From contig NZ_JAHAIF010000016.1 of assembly GCF_018372875.1 (NCBI RefSeq), positions 1 through 64,000 of the forward strand: DNA of 64,000 bases, read 5' to 3'. The DNA comes from Clostridium sp. (lineage in GTDB: Bacteria; Bacillota; Clostridia; Clostridiales; Clostridiaceae). Each line of letters opens with the position of its first letter. Position 1 is the first letter of the stretch. Below the pieces are notes generated by a model that worked only from the letters and a program-made list of their open reading frames with translations, made no database searches and had not been told where the DNA came from. This document shows, piece after piece, positions 45,274 through 54,653 of the stretch. The translations under genes and the position numbers were made by a program.

Positions 45274-46272
45274 CTACTTAGTACTCTCTCTTTGTATTAA
45301 TTTATAGTCTAAAACATAATGACCTTGTTCTAATTCCTTCTTATTTAGAAGTTTTATTAACATTCTCATAGCTACTGATCCCATGTCATAACTAGGTTGA
45401 GATATAGTAGTTATTCTTGGATAGAAATATGAAGAAACATGGTTATTATTAAACCCAATAATACTTATATCTTCTGGAACATTATATCCATTTTCTCTTA
45501 ACTTATTTATTGCTCCGATTGCTATTTCATCCGATGCACATACTATTGAATCAAACTTCTTATTACTTCTAACAAACTTTTCAACTGCTTCATAACCAGT
45601 TTTAACCTTTAAGTTATCAAAGTAAACTAACTCATCATCAACATTTATACCTTCTTCTTCTAATGCTTTTTTAAAACCTACAAATCTATCTCCCCAAGCA
45701 TTCATTGTATCTTGTTTTACTCCAATAAATGCTGGTTTAGATAATCCTTTATCTAATAGATACTTTGTACCCTCATATGATGCATTTATATTATCTATAG
45801 TTACACTTGGTAAAACTCCATCTTTATCCTTCGTTTCAACTAAGATGGTTTTTAAATCTAGTTCATTAATTAAATCAAGCATTTCTTCACTTAATGAACT
45901 ACTCATATATATTACTCCATCAACCATCTTTTCCTTAAGCACTCTTAAATACTCTTTTTCTTTTTCTACATCAAAGTCTGAATTACATAAGATAACATTG
46001 TAATCATAGATATTAGCAACGTCTTCCGCTCCTCTTACGATTTCAGGATAAAACTGACTTGATATATCTGGTATTAGTATTCCTATAGTCTTTGTTCTTT
46101 GAGTCTTTAAACTTCTAGCCACTATATTCGGTCTATAACCCAACTTTTTAATGGCATCTAGAACCTTTTTCTTAGTGTCTTCGTTTACGACATCGATATC
46201 ATTAAGCACCCTTGAAACTGTTGCAATTGAAACTCCAGCTTCCTTAGCTACATCTTTAATAGAAGTTGCCAT
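45274..46272 (-). CDS. ccpA: LacI-family regulator, probable catabolite control protein A
   Basis: 332 residues. HTH ATSIKDVAKEAGVSIATVSR and hinge helix NIVARSLKTQRTKTIGI, followed by a periplasmic-binding-protein-like core. The length, the N-terminal sequence (SVATVSRVLN type) and the isolated position fit CcpA, which with HPr-Ser-P controls carbon catabolite genes. A sugar-specific LacI regulator is the alternative, but no sugar genes flank it. Confidence 0.75.
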   Translation of the reverse strand: MATSIKDVAKEAGVSIATVSRVLNDIDVVNEDTKKKVLDAIKKLGYRPNIVARSLKTQRTKTIGILIPDISSQFYPEIVRGAEDVANIYDYNVILCNSDFDVEKEKEYLRVLKEKMVDGVIYMSSSLSEEMLDLINELDLKTILVETKDKDGVLPSVTIDNINASYEGTKYLLDKGLSKPAFIGVKQDTMNAWGDRFVGFKKALEEEGINVDDELVYFDNLKVKTGYEAVEKFVRSNKKFDSIVCASDEIAIGAINKLRENGYNVPEDISIIGFNNNHVSSYFYPRITTISQPSYDMGSVAMRMLIKLLNKKELEQGHYVLDYKLIQRESTK

Positions 46273-46412
46273 TAACTCATCACTCCCATTTCTTATATTT
46301 TAATTATTTAATTATAACCTATATATTCTCCCAAAAACAAGCAAATCCCTATTTTATTTATAGTTTTTGCTAAAAATCTTTTAAAATCCCCTTTTTTTAA
46401 AACAAATTTTAA

Positions 46413-46453
46413 AAAAATCAAAAGGTTACTATAAATTCTATAGTAACCTTTCC
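46413..46453 (-). terminator. Terminator of ileS
   Basis: AAAGGTTACTATA / TATAGTAACCTTT stem and a long T-run on the minus strand. Confidence 0.88.
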
Positions 46454-46464
46454 AATTTATCACT

Positions 46465-49400
46465 CTATTTTACTACTTTAACAGCCATATTAAGCTTTTC
46501 TCCATTAATAGTAGTTTCAGTATACTCAATGTTTTGTTCATTGCATATAACTTCTACTGTTAATGTTTCTTTTTTAATTGTATCTTCAAACTTCTTAATA
46601 ACATCTAATAACATATCATTATTAGCTACATATAATGTAATCTTATCAGCAACTTCGAATCCACTTTCTTTTCTCATATTTTGAATCTTAGAGATGACTT
46701 CTCTTACGTGTCCCTCTTCCTTTAATTCTTCTGATATATGAGTATCAAGAACTACACCAATTTCACCTTCACCTGCAAAGGCATATCCATCAAGACCTTG
46801 CATTGTCACAAGTAGGTTTTCTTTGTTAAGTTCTATTTCTGTTCCATCTACATTTATAACTTCTACTCCACCATTATTTATCTTTTGAGCTAATTCCATT
46901 TGGTTTCTAGAAGCTATTTCTTTTCTTATTGCAGGAATCATCTTTCCATAAGCTCTTCCTAAAACAGGTAAGTTAGGCTTTATTTCAAAGTTAACATGTT
47001 CAGAAAGATCAGCACCAAATTCAATTGACTTGATGTTTAACTCATCCTTAACGATATCTCCATAGTATTCTGGAAGTGATGCTACTGAAACTAACATTTG
47101 AGAAAGTGGCTGTCTATTCTTAATGTTAGCACCATTTCTTGCACTTCTTCCTAACTTAACTATTGTATAAGCTAAATCCATTTCCTTTTCTAAATCACTG
47201 TTAATAGCTTCTTCATCAACTGTTGGCCACTTACATAAGTGAATACTTTCTTCAGCTGACGAATCTAAATTAACAACTAAGTTTTGATATATTTCTTCTG
47301 TAATAAATGGTACAAAAGGAGCTGAAACTTGTGATAAAGTTACTAGAACTCTATATAGAGTTACATATGCACCAATCTTATCATCAGTTAATTCTTCTGA
47401 CCAATATCTTGCTCTGTTTCTTCTTACATACCAGTTAGATAAGTTATCTGTGAACTCTTCAATTTGAAGAGCAGCATTTGTAATATCATAAGAGTTTAAC
47501 TTAGCATCAACATCCTTAACTAAAGTGTTTAACTTAGACATTATCCACTTATCCATAACATTATCTGAAACAAAATCTTTGTACTCTAACGGATTGAATC
47601 CATCTATATCTGCATATAAGACATAGAATGAATATACATTCCATAATGTACTTAAGAACTTTCTTGATGCCTCTCCAACATCATCAGTTGAGAATCTAGT
47701 TGGTAGCCATGGAGCACTTGCAGTGTAGAAATGCCATCTTGTAGCATCTGCACCTTGACTTTCTAAAACCTCCATAGGAGCAACAACGTTACCCTTAGAC
47801 TTAGACATCTTTAATCCCTTCTTATCAAGAACGTGACCTAAAACAATACAATTTTCAAATGGATTTCTATCAAATATAGCAGTTGAAATAGCTAATAATG
47901 TATAGAACCATCCTCTTGTTTGGTCAACAGCTTCTGATATAAATTGAGCTGGGAAGTTTTGCTCAAATAACTCTTTGTTTTCAAATGGATAGTGTAATTG
48001 AGCAAATGGCATTGATCCTGAATCGAACCAACAATCTATAACTTCCTTAGTTCTTTCCATTTCCTTACCACACTTTTCACATTTTAAATGAACATTATCT
48101 ATATATGGTTTGTGTAATTCTATATCATCAGGTACATTTATACCCTTCTTCTTCAATTCTTCAATGCTTCCTACACATTCTTTGTGACCACATTCACATT
48201 CCCAGATTGGAAGTGGAGTTCCCCAGTATCTATCTCTTGAGATACCCCAGTCAATAACATTTTCTAAGAATTTCCCAAATCTTCCTGTTCTTATATTATC
48301 AGGATACCAGTTAATCTTATTATTGTTTTCTAACAACTTATCTCTTAGAGTGCTCATTGCAACAAACCAGCTCTCCTTTGGATAGTAAAGAAGTGGAGTA
48401 TCACATCTCCAGCAGTGTGGATATGAGTGAAGGTGCTTTTCTGCCTTAAATAACTTATTATTTTCTTCAAGCCACTTACAAATGCTTTCATCACACTTCT
48501 TAACAAACTTACCTGCCCATGGAGTAACTTCTTCTACGAATTTACCCTCTTTGTCAACTAAGTTAATAAAAGTGATTCCATTAGCCTTCGCAACAAGATT
48601 ATCATCTTCCCCATAAGCTGGCGCAATATGAACTATACCAGTACCATCTGTTAATGTTACGTAATCACCATGAATAACTTCAAAAGCTTTACCTTCAACT
48701 TTTCCAAACGGCATTAATTGTTCATACTTAGTTCCTAGTAATTCTGATCCATTAAATTCTCTAACTATTTCAAATTCTTCTCCAAGAACCTTACCAGCAA
48801 GATCCTTAGCTAAGATATATACTTCATCTCCAACCTTTGCTTCTATATAAGTATAAGCCTTATTTATACATAGAGCTAAGTTTGATGGTAATGTCCAAGG
48901 AGTTGTTGTCCAAGCTAATATGTACTTGTTTTCTTCTCCCTCAACCTTAAATTTAGCAATACAAGTTAAATCCTTAACATCTTTGTATCCTTGAGCAACT
49001 TCATGTGAAGACAATGCAGTACCACATCTTGGGCAATAAGGCATTACCTTATGACCTTCATATAAAAGACCTTTATCCCACATTTGCTTTAGAGCCCACC
49101 ATACTGATTCTATATATGGATTGTGGTATGTTACATATGGATCATCCATATCTACCCAATAACCAATCTTATTAGTCATTTCTTCCCACATAGAAACATA
49201 TTTGAATACGCTCTCCTTACATTCTGTTACGAACTTTTCAACACCGTATTCTTCAATTTGTTCCTTACCTGATATTCCAAGTTTCTTTTCTATTTCAAGC
49301 TCTACAGGTAAACCGTGAGTATCCCAACCGGCTTTTCTAATTACCTTATACCCCTTCATTACCTTATATCTTGGAATTATATCCTTCATAACTCTTGTTA

Positions 49401-49578
49401 AAACGTGACCTACGTGTGGCTTACCATTAGCCGTTGGAGGTCCATCATAGAAAGTGAAGTATTCACCATCTTGATTCATATCAAAATTCTTTTTGATAAC
49501 ATCCTTTTCTTTCCAAAGGCTTGCTACTTCTTCTTCCATACCAACAAAACCTTTTGAAAGTTCAACTTTTTTGTACAT
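46465..49578 (-). CDS. ileS: Isoleucyl-tRNA synthetase, long (type 2) form
   Basis: 1037 residues, about 100 longer than the common bacterial type. HIGH motif in [20 protein letters not shown] (about 49-61), editing domain ([23 protein letters not shown] block), [16 protein letters not shown] in [19 protein letters not shown] (about 595), and [16 protein letters not shown]. The C-terminal zinc-finger cysteines of type 1 IleRS are absent. These are features of the eukaryote-like type 2 IleRS, a class known for low sensitivity to mupirocin. AAGGAG start. The T-box upstream reads AUC. Confidence 0.96.
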   Translation of the reverse strand: MYKKVELSKGFVGMEEEVASLWKEKDVIKKNFDMNQDGEYFTFYDGPPTANGKPHVGHVLTRVMKDIIPRYKVMKGYKVIRKAGWDTHGLPVELEIEKKLGISGKEQIEEYGVEKFVTECKESVFKYVSMWEEMTNKIGYWVDMDDPYVTYHNPYIESVWWALKQMWDKGLLYEGHKVMPYCPRCGTALSSHEVAQGYKDVKDLTCIAKFKVEGEENKYILAWTTTPWTLPSNLALCINKAYTYIEAKVGDEVYILAKDLAGKVLGEEFEIVREFNGSELLGTKYEQLMPFGKVEGKAFEVIHGDYVTLTDGTGIVHIAPAYGEDDNLVAKANGITFINLVDKEGKFVEEVTPWAGKFVKKCDESICKWLEENNKLFKAEKHLHSYPHCWRCDTPLLYYPKESWFVAMSTLRDKLLENNNKINWYPDNIRTGRFGKFLENVIDWGISRDRYWGTPLPIWECECGHKECVGSIEELKKKGINVPDDIELHKPYIDNVHLKCEKCGKEMERTKEVIDCWFDSGSMPFAQLHYPFENKELFEQNFPAQFISEAVDQTRGWFYTLLAISTAIFDRNPFENCIVLGHVLDKKGLKMSKSKGNVVAPMEVLESQGADATRWHFYTASAPWLPTRFSTDDVGEASRKFLSTLWNVYSFYVLYADIDGFNPLEYKDFVSDNVMDKWIMSKLNTLVKDVDAKLNSYDITNAALQIEEFTDNLSNWYVRRNRARYWSEELTDDKIGAYVTLYRVLVTLSQVSAPFVPFITEEIYQNLVVNLDSSAEESIHLCKWPTVDEEAINSDLEKEMDLAYTIVKLGRSARNGANIKNRQPLSQMLVSVASLPEYYGDIVKDELNIKSIEFGADLSEHVNFEIKPNLPVLGRAYGKMIPAIRKEIASRNQMELAQKINNGGVEVINVDGTEIELNKENLLVTMQGLDGYAFAGEGEIGVVLDTHISEELKEEGHVREVISKIQNMRKESGFEVADKITLYVANNDMLLDVIKKFEDTIKKETLTVEVICNEQNIEYTETTINGEKLNMAVKVVK

Positions 49579-49666
49579 CTTATTTGCTCCTTTCTCATGT
49601 ATAATCAGATATTTTAAGTATTCTCTCTTATTAGATATCTAGTCATATCTAATTTTAATAAATAAA

Positions 49667-49930
49667 AAAAACTCCATCCAAAAGGACGAAGTTGAATTCG
49701 CTATACCACCTATGGCAAAGTATACCCCTATGATAAATTCAGGGTACTTATCTCAAGCACAATCATGCTCTATCCATTAACGCTGGCTAACGGGAATACC
49801 TACTAAGCAAAGCTGTTCAATTTCCAACTCCTAGGTGATTTTCACTAAGACACTATATAACTTCACACCAACCAGTTACTCTCTTAAAGTAGAAATCTTA
49901 ATTACTTTTCCTAATCACAGTTTTTATATT
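49667..49930 (-). ncRNA. T-box leader (isoleucine) of ileS
   Basis: On the minus strand: AUC specifier at 49839-49837 in GTGAAA-AUC-ACC, T-box element AGGTGGTATAGCGAA at 49711-49697, and terminator GTCC TTTT GGA-type stem (AACTTCGTCC / GGATGGAGTT, 49693-49670) with an eight-T run. Confidence 0.93.
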
Positions 49931-49934
49931 ATTT

Positions 49935-49964
49935 ATTATATACCATTCCTGAAATAAATGTCAA
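49935..49964 (-). promoter_or_regulatory. Promoter of the ileS T-box leader
   Basis: TTGACA, 18-nt spacer, TATAAT on the minus strand. Confidence 0.7.
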
Positions 49965-50001
49965 TTACTACAATATACTTACTTTTATACGTTTTTATTT
50001 T

Positions 50002-50028
50002 ACTAATTAATAATTTTTATTAATTAGT
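50002..50028 (+). repeat. Perfect inverted repeat ahead of the BFD-like gene promoter
   Basis: ACTAATTAATAA, TTT, then TTATTAATTAGT; the flanking T/A pair extends each arm to 13 bp. It ends two bases before the -35 box. Candidate operator; no regulator gene is adjacent. Confidence 0.7.
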
Positions 50029-50029
50029 A

Positions 50030-50058
50030 TTGACTTTTATTGATTGATATGTTTTAAT
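50030..50058 (+). promoter_or_regulatory. Promoter of the BFD-like gene
   Basis: TTGACT, 17-nt spacer, TTTAAT, about 70 bp before the start codon. Confidence 0.55.
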
Positions 50059-50127
50059 ATAGTCAAGATAACAACAAGTTATCTAATCCCCTTATTTTCC
50101 TTAGTCATCAACTTAGGAGGTAACTAA

Positions 50128-50346
50128 ATGGAAAATAATATAAACGAAAAAATCCTTGATAAAATCACAAAAGTATGTGTTTGCAAGGCGATACCAAGAT
50201 CTAAAATTAAAGAATCTATAGAATCTGGAGCAAAAACTGTAGATGATGTAGCTAAAGCTACTGGAGCTACAAAAGGTGGTTGCAAAGGATGTAGATGTAT
50301 CCCTAAAATTCAAGAGTTAATCGAAGCACATTCAATCGATCAATAG
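50128..50346 (+). CDS. BFD-like [2Fe-2S]-binding protein
   Basis: 72 residues, AGGAGG before ATG. The cysteine spacing CVC...(about 32)...CKGC in KVCVCKAIPRSKIKESIESG and KGGCKGCRCIPKIQEL is that of the helix-turn-helix BFD/NirB [2Fe-2S] domain (CxC and CxxC). Such small proteins release iron from bacterioferritin or serve as Fe-S carriers. No bacterioferritin gene is near. Own promoter with a palindrome just upstream. Confidence 0.9.
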   Translation: MENNINEKILDKITKVCVCKAIPRSKIKESIESGAKTVDDVAKATGATKGGCKGCRCIPKIQELIEAHSIDQ

Positions 50347-50388
50347 GTATTTCCCCAAATATTATTGGTTGACTGATTATATCTCCCC

Positions 50389-50424
50389 AAGCCAATCTGT
50401 TCCCCACAGATTGGCTTATTTTTA
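50389..50424 (+). terminator. Terminator of the BFD-like gene
   Basis: AAGCCAATCTGT / ACAGATTGGCTT perfect stem with T-rich tail. Confidence 0.9.
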
Positions 50425-50439
50425 TATATTTTTTCAAGT

Positions 50440-50477
50440 AAAAAAGAGACCTATTAATCAACTGTTAATAAGTCTCT
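50440..50477 (-). terminator. Terminator of the aspartate kinase gene
   Basis: AGAGACTTATTAA / TTAATAGGTCTCT stem followed by a T-run on the minus strand. Confidence 0.85.
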
Positions 50478-50488
50478 CATATTACTAC

Positions 50489-51799
50489 TTAATTAAATGC
50501 ACTATATATAGACCTTATTGCTCTTTCAAAATCTTCATTTTCAATTCCAACTAATATATTCATCTCTGATGATCCTTGATCAATCATTCTAATATTTATC
50601 TTAGCTTTTGCTAATGCTCCAAACACCTTAGCTGCTACCCCCTTGTTTTTAGCCATACCTTTACCAACTGTGGCTATCATAGCCATATTAGGATGCACTA
50701 CTATAGAATCCGGATTACAGCTTCTTCTTATCTCTTCAATAACTATATCTTTCTTTTTCTTAAGCTCTGAATCTGCTATTACTAAACACACTGTGTCTAT
50801 CCCTGCAGGCATATTTTCAAAAGATATATTATTCATTTCTAATATTGATAACACCTTTCTACAAAACCCTAATTCATTATTCATCATTGCTTTTTCTATT
50901 GATATAACAGTAAAGTTCTTCTTACCTGCAATGCCTGTAATAGTTTTACACTTTTCATTTTCAGTGTCTTGAACTATTATAGTACCCTTATCTTCCGGTA
51001 AATTAGTATTTTTTATATTAATTGGTATTCCAGCTTCCTTTACAGGAAATATTGCTTCTTCATGAAGAACTGAAGCCCCCATATATGATAATTCTCTTAA
51101 TTCCTTGTATGTAATTTTACCTATAGTCTTAGGATTTTCAACTATTCTTGGATCGGCCATTAAAAATCCAGAAACATCAGTCCAATTTTCATATAAATCC
51201 GCATTTATACTTGCAGCAACTAAAGAACCTGTTACATCAGACCCACCTCTACTAAAGGTTACTATTTCACCTTGTTCATCTGCTCCATAAAATCCTGGAA
51301 TAACAGCTCTTTCAATTTTGCATAATTTATCTTTTAATCTTTTATTAGTTTCCTCACTATTTAATGTTCCATCCTCATTAAATAATATAACTTCTTTTGC
51401 ATCTACAAAATCATACCCTAAATAATTAGCTAAGATAATACCATTTAAGTATTCTCCTCTACTAGCTGCATATTCCTTAGATGCACCATCTTCAATATCT
51501 TTTTTTACTACATCTAGATAAGTTCTTATATCTAAATCTAACCCCAAATCATTAACTATTCCAGTATATCTCTCCTCTATATGCTTAAATACATCTTCTA
51601 AAGAAATACCTGTCTCAACATGCATGTGACAAAGATAAAGAAGATCTGTTATCTTTGTATCCTTCCCATGTCTCTTTCCTGGTGCTGACGGTATTACATA
51701 CCTTCTAGCATCATCTGCAAGGATAACTTCCTTTACCTTCTTGAATTGTGAAGCATCTGCTAAAGAACTTCCACCAAACTTCGTAACCACCTTATTCAT
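50489..51799 (-). CDS. lysC: Aspartate kinase
   Basis: First step from aspartate to lysine, threonine and methionine. 436 residues: KFGGSSLADASQFKKV, SRGEYLNGIILANYLGYDFV, FSRGGSDVTGSLVAASIN (substrate site), KEAGIPINIKNTNLPEDKGT. Two C-terminal ACT domains (ITGIAGKKNFTVISIEKAMM; VGKGMAKNKGVAAKVFGALA) give feedback control. Short leader without any lysine riboswitch, unlike the transporter at 33933. The short class I form without homoserine dehydrogenase. Confidence 0.94.
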   Translation of the reverse strand: MNKVVTKFGGSSLADASQFKKVKEVILADDARRYVIPSAPGKRHGKDTKITDLLYLCHMHVETGISLEDVFKHIEERYTGIVNDLGLDLDIRTYLDVVKKDIEDGASKEYAASRGEYLNGIILANYLGYDFVDAKEVILFNEDGTLNSEETNKRLKDKLCKIERAVIPGFYGADEQGEIVTFSRGGSDVTGSLVAASINADLYENWTDVSGFLMADPRIVENPKTIGKITYKELRELSYMGASVLHEEAIFPVKEAGIPINIKNTNLPEDKGTIIVQDTENEKCKTITGIAGKKNFTVISIEKAMMNNELGFCRKVLSILEMNNISFENMPAGIDTVCLVIADSELKKKKDIVIEEIRRSCNPDSIVVHPNMAMIATVGKGMAKNKGVAAKVFGALAKAKINIRMIDQGSSEMNILVGIENEDFERAIRSIYSAFN

Positions 51800-51850
51800 T
51801 TTTTATTGCCCCCAATTTTTATTAATCTACTTTAAAATATTTTTAAATCT

Positions 51851-51878
51851 ATTCTACCAAATTTTTCATACTTTTCAA
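51851..51878 (-). promoter_or_regulatory. Promoter of lysC
   Basis: TTGAAA, 16-nt spacer, TAGAAT on the minus strand; about 50 bp before the start codon. Confidence 0.5.
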
Positions 51879-51978
51879 TAGTAATGCAAATAAATTTTTA
51901 TTTTCTATTTTAACTCCCTATAAAAATAATAATATTACTGGTATAATCGAAAAGAGTTTAATGAAGGGAGTTTTTCAT

Positions 51979-53154
51979 ATGAATAGTAAATTCTATTTAC
52001 ATAAAGGTAAAAATAAAAAAGCTGAAAATGGTCGTCCTTGGATATATATAGATGAAATTAATGAATATGATGGTGACTATGAAAATGGTGATATAGTTGA
52101 AGTCTATAATCATAAAGGATATTTCATAGGCAAAGGTTATATCAATGACAGAAGTAAGATAACTATAAGAATAATGACAAGAGATAAAGATGAAGTAATA
52201 AATAGAGAATTCTTCAAAAAGAGATTTGATTCTGCCTGGGAATACAGAAAAACTGTAATAGATACCTCTTCTTGTAGATTTATCTTTGGAGAGGCTGATT
52301 TATTACCTGGTCTTACTGTTGATAAATTTGAAGACTATTATGTAATTCAAATCTCAACTTTAGGTATGGATAAATATAGAGATATAATTGTTGATATCTT
52401 AGTAAATGACTTTGGAGCTAAAGGAGTTTATGAAAGAAGTGATTTGGCTACAAGAGAAATAGAAGGATTAGAACAAACTAAAGGATTTTTAACAGAGCCA
52501 TTTGATACTAATGTTCAAATTACTGAAAATGGTGTTAAATATATAGTTGACTTAGAAAACGGACAAAAAACAGGTTTCTTCTTAGATCAAAAAGAAAATA
52601 GAGCTGCAATACACAGAATCTGTAAAGATAAGGATGTGCTTGACTGCTTTACTCATACTGGTTCATTTGCTCTTAATGCTGGTATTGCTGGTGCTAAATC
52701 AGTTTTAGGTATTGATGTCTCTCAGCATGCTGTTGATTGTGCAACTAGAAATTCTAAACTTAATAACCTACAAGATATAGTTAAATTTGAATGCCACAAT
52801 GCCTTTGATGTCTTATCATCTTGGTCAAAGGAAGGAAAACAATTTGACGTTGTTATACTAGACCCTCCAGCATTCACTAAATCAAGAAATACAATTAATG
52901 GAGCAAAAAGAGGATACAAAGAAATTAATCTTAGAGGCTTAAAAATGGTTAAACCAGGCGGATACTTCATTACTTGTTCATGTTCTCACTACATGAGTGA
53001 AGACTTATTAAAATCAACAATAAATGAAGCTGCTCATGATGCCCGTAGAGTCTTAAGACAAGTAGAATTTAGAACACAGTCAGCTGACCACCCAATACTT
53101 TGGAACTCGGATGAAAGCTACTACTTAAAGTTCTTTATATTCCAAGTTGTATAA
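51979..53154 (+). CDS. RlmI-like class I SAM-dependent rRNA methyltransferase
   Basis: 391 residues from the ATG at 51979 (AAGGGAG 8 nt upstream; an in-frame ATG at 51961 overlaps that site). N-terminal PUA domain (FYLHKGKNKKAENGRPWIYI, about 4-75), linker, then Rossmann methyltransferase: KTGFFLDQKENR, VLDCFTHTGSFALNAGIAGA, FDVVILDPPAFTKSR and GGYFITCSCSHYM. RlmI makes 5-methylcytosine in 23S rRNA; clostridial members are close in domain layout but the exact base is not certain. An extended -10 (TGG-TATAAT) precedes it. Confidence 0.9.
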   Translation: MNSKFYLHKGKNKKAENGRPWIYIDEINEYDGDYENGDIVEVYNHKGYFIGKGYINDRSKITIRIMTRDKDEVINREFFKKRFDSAWEYRKTVIDTSSCRFIFGEADLLPGLTVDKFEDYYVIQISTLGMDKYRDIIVDILVNDFGAKGVYERSDLATREIEGLEQTKGFLTEPFDTNVQITENGVKYIVDLENGQKTGFFLDQKENRAAIHRICKDKDVLDCFTHTGSFALNAGIAGAKSVLGIDVSQHAVDCATRNSKLNNLQDIVKFECHNAFDVLSSWSKEGKQFDVVILDPPAFTKSRNTINGAKRGYKEINLRGLKMVKPGGYFITCSCSHYMSEDLLKSTINEAAHDARRVLRQVEFRTQSADHPILWNSDESYYLKFFIFQVV

Positions 53155-53163
53155 CTTTTCAGG

Positions 53164-53189
53164 GTGAGAGTTTAAAAATAAACTCTCAC
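53164..53189. terminator. Hairpin between converging genes
   Basis: GTGAGAGTTTA / TAAACTCTCAC perfect 11-bp stem, AAAA loop; weak T tails on both strands. It overlaps the stop of the DUF1643 gene. Confidence 0.55.
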
Positions 53190-53782
53190 TCTAATAAATT
53201 CTTTATCTCATCTTTATAAGACCATGCTAAGCAGTGTTTAGGATATCCCTTTCTACTGATTTCACCAACTCTTAATGCATACTTCTTATTTTTACTAGAC
53301 ATTATTTCTTCCCTTAATATCCTCAAAACTGTTTCTACTCTACTTGAATACAAATCATACATTCCTTCTGGTGGCTCACCCCATGCACAGAATATATAAT
53401 CTGCTTCCTTAATTTCATCTCGTATAATTTTATCATTGATAACTTCATTATCATTACCTTCCACATATTCTTTTCCCTCTAATAAATACTCTCTAAATAA
53501 ATCATCTTTATTAACTTCATAAAATACAAATAAATTTACTATTGTTATTTTCTTAATACCTTTAAGCTCTGAACTTTTATCATTCAAATATTTTATTATT
53601 CTTCTATACTCACTATTACAACTATCACTCTCTATACCTTTTGGCGCTCTTGATATTATTAAAACATTCTTTCCATCATTACCAAGTGTAAATGATGTTT
53701 TATAACATCTATCTCCAAACTCATCTTCAACTAAATTAATATTTTTTTTACTTATAATTTTAGGATATTTACATCTGCACAT
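53186..53782 (-). CDS. DUF1643 family protein
   Basis: 198 residues, GGGGAG before ATG. The N-terminus MCRCKYPKIISKKN is cysteine-bearing. The DUF1643 pattern is seen in RCYKTSFTLGNDGKNVLIIS, KITIVNLFVFYEVNKDDLFR (N-L-F topology), DYIFCAWGEPPEGM (A-W-G) and YPKHCLAWSYKDE (KHPL/CL-type ending). Often near restriction or mobile genes elsewhere; here in ordinary context. Function unknown. Confidence 0.75.
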   Translation of the reverse strand: MCRCKYPKIISKKNINLVEDEFGDRCYKTSFTLGNDGKNVLIISRAPKGIESDSCNSEYRRIIKYLNDKSSELKGIKKITIVNLFVFYEVNKDDLFREYLLEGKEYVEGNDNEVINDKIIRDEIKEADYIFCAWGEPPEGMYDLYSSRVETVLRILREEIMSSKNKKYALRVGEISRKGYPKHCLAWSYKDEIKNLLE

Positions 53783-53873
53783 TACTACTCCCCTTTGATC
53801 GTATATTACTAATAATTACTTTGTAAATGTTTAACTTATTCCTATAATATGAGTTTTTATAAATTAAGTGAAA

Positions 53874-53899
53874 TTAAAAAGCCCTGTTTCCAGGGCTTT
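53874..53899 (-). terminator. Terminator of the ComB-like gene
   Basis: AAAGCCCTG GAAA CAGGGCTTT with T's on the minus strand. Confidence 0.85.
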
Positions 53900-53921
53900 C
53901 TTAGTTTTTTATATTTTTAAG

Positions 53922-54632
53922 CTAAATTATTTCTCCATCCTTATATTCCGGAACTATAGTTGTTAGATCTTTTTTTATACAGTAACCTACATCATTTCTT
54001 AATCCTAGACCTATCATAACATTATAGTGTCTTGCTTCTTTGATAAAATCAATAATATTAGGATTACATTCAAAAGAAAGTAGTGCTGTCTTTGATAAAT
54101 CTGTTAACTCTAATTTATCACATTTTTCTATAAGAGCTTTTATAATAACACCTGAACAAATAAAATCATCCATTGAGAACTGACCATTAGTCCCTGCATT
54201 AACTATAACAACATCTTCATTTAACGAAAGTAACTTTTCAGCAATAGCTGATGCATTTAACATACAAGCAACAAATATCCTTTTAGCCTCTAAACAACTA
54301 GTTAATGTTCTCGTTCCATTAGTAGTTGTAATTACTATAGTTTTTCCTTCTACCACTTCTTTTGTATATTCTAATGGTGAATTAGATAAATCAAAATCAT
54401 CTATTTTTAATGCTTTCCTTTCTCCACCTAATATACAGTCTTTATCTCCAATAGAAGCTCTCAACTTTAGGGCTTCTTCTATTGTTAATGTTGGAATCAC
54501 TTTCTTACACCCATTCATTAATGCAGTAGTAATTACTGAAGTTGCTCTAAGCATATCAATTACTACTACTACCTTATTTTCAATTATATCTTTTCTAATA
54601 TAATCAGCTGAAATAATAATATCTATTTTCAT
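53922..54632 (-). CDS. 2-phosphosulfolactate phosphatase family protein (ComB-like)
   Basis: 236 residues with the ComB pattern: VVVIDMLRATSVITTALMNG, CILGGERKALKIDDFDLSNS, VITTTNGTRTL and VNAGTNGQFSMDDFICSG (acidic Mg-binding residues). ComB acts in coenzyme M synthesis in archaea, but free-standing bacterial homologues occur widely without that pathway, so the substrate here is unknown. 21 bp downstream of a radical SAM gene. Confidence 0.85.
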   Translation of the reverse strand: MKIDIIISADYIRKDIIENKVVVVIDMLRATSVITTALMNGCKKVIPTLTIEEALKLRASIGDKDCILGGERKALKIDDFDLSNSPLEYTKEVVEGKTIVITTTNGTRTLTSCLEAKRIFVACMLNASAIAEKLLSLNEDVVIVNAGTNGQFSMDDFICSGVIIKALIEKCDKLELTDLSKTALLSFECNPNIIDFIKEARHYNVMIGLGLRNDVGYCIKKDLTTIVPEYKDGEII

Positions 54633-54653
54633 AATCTCATCCCCAAAAATTAA

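Noticed and set aside
50113..50313. Minus-strand open frame opposite the BFD-like gene
   Set aside because: Composition (Phe/Ser/Tyr) is that of an antisense shadow; the plus-strand frame has conserved cysteines and AGGAGG.
51800..51960. Lysine riboswitch ahead of lysC
   Set aside because: None of the L-box sequence blocks is present and the leader is too short.
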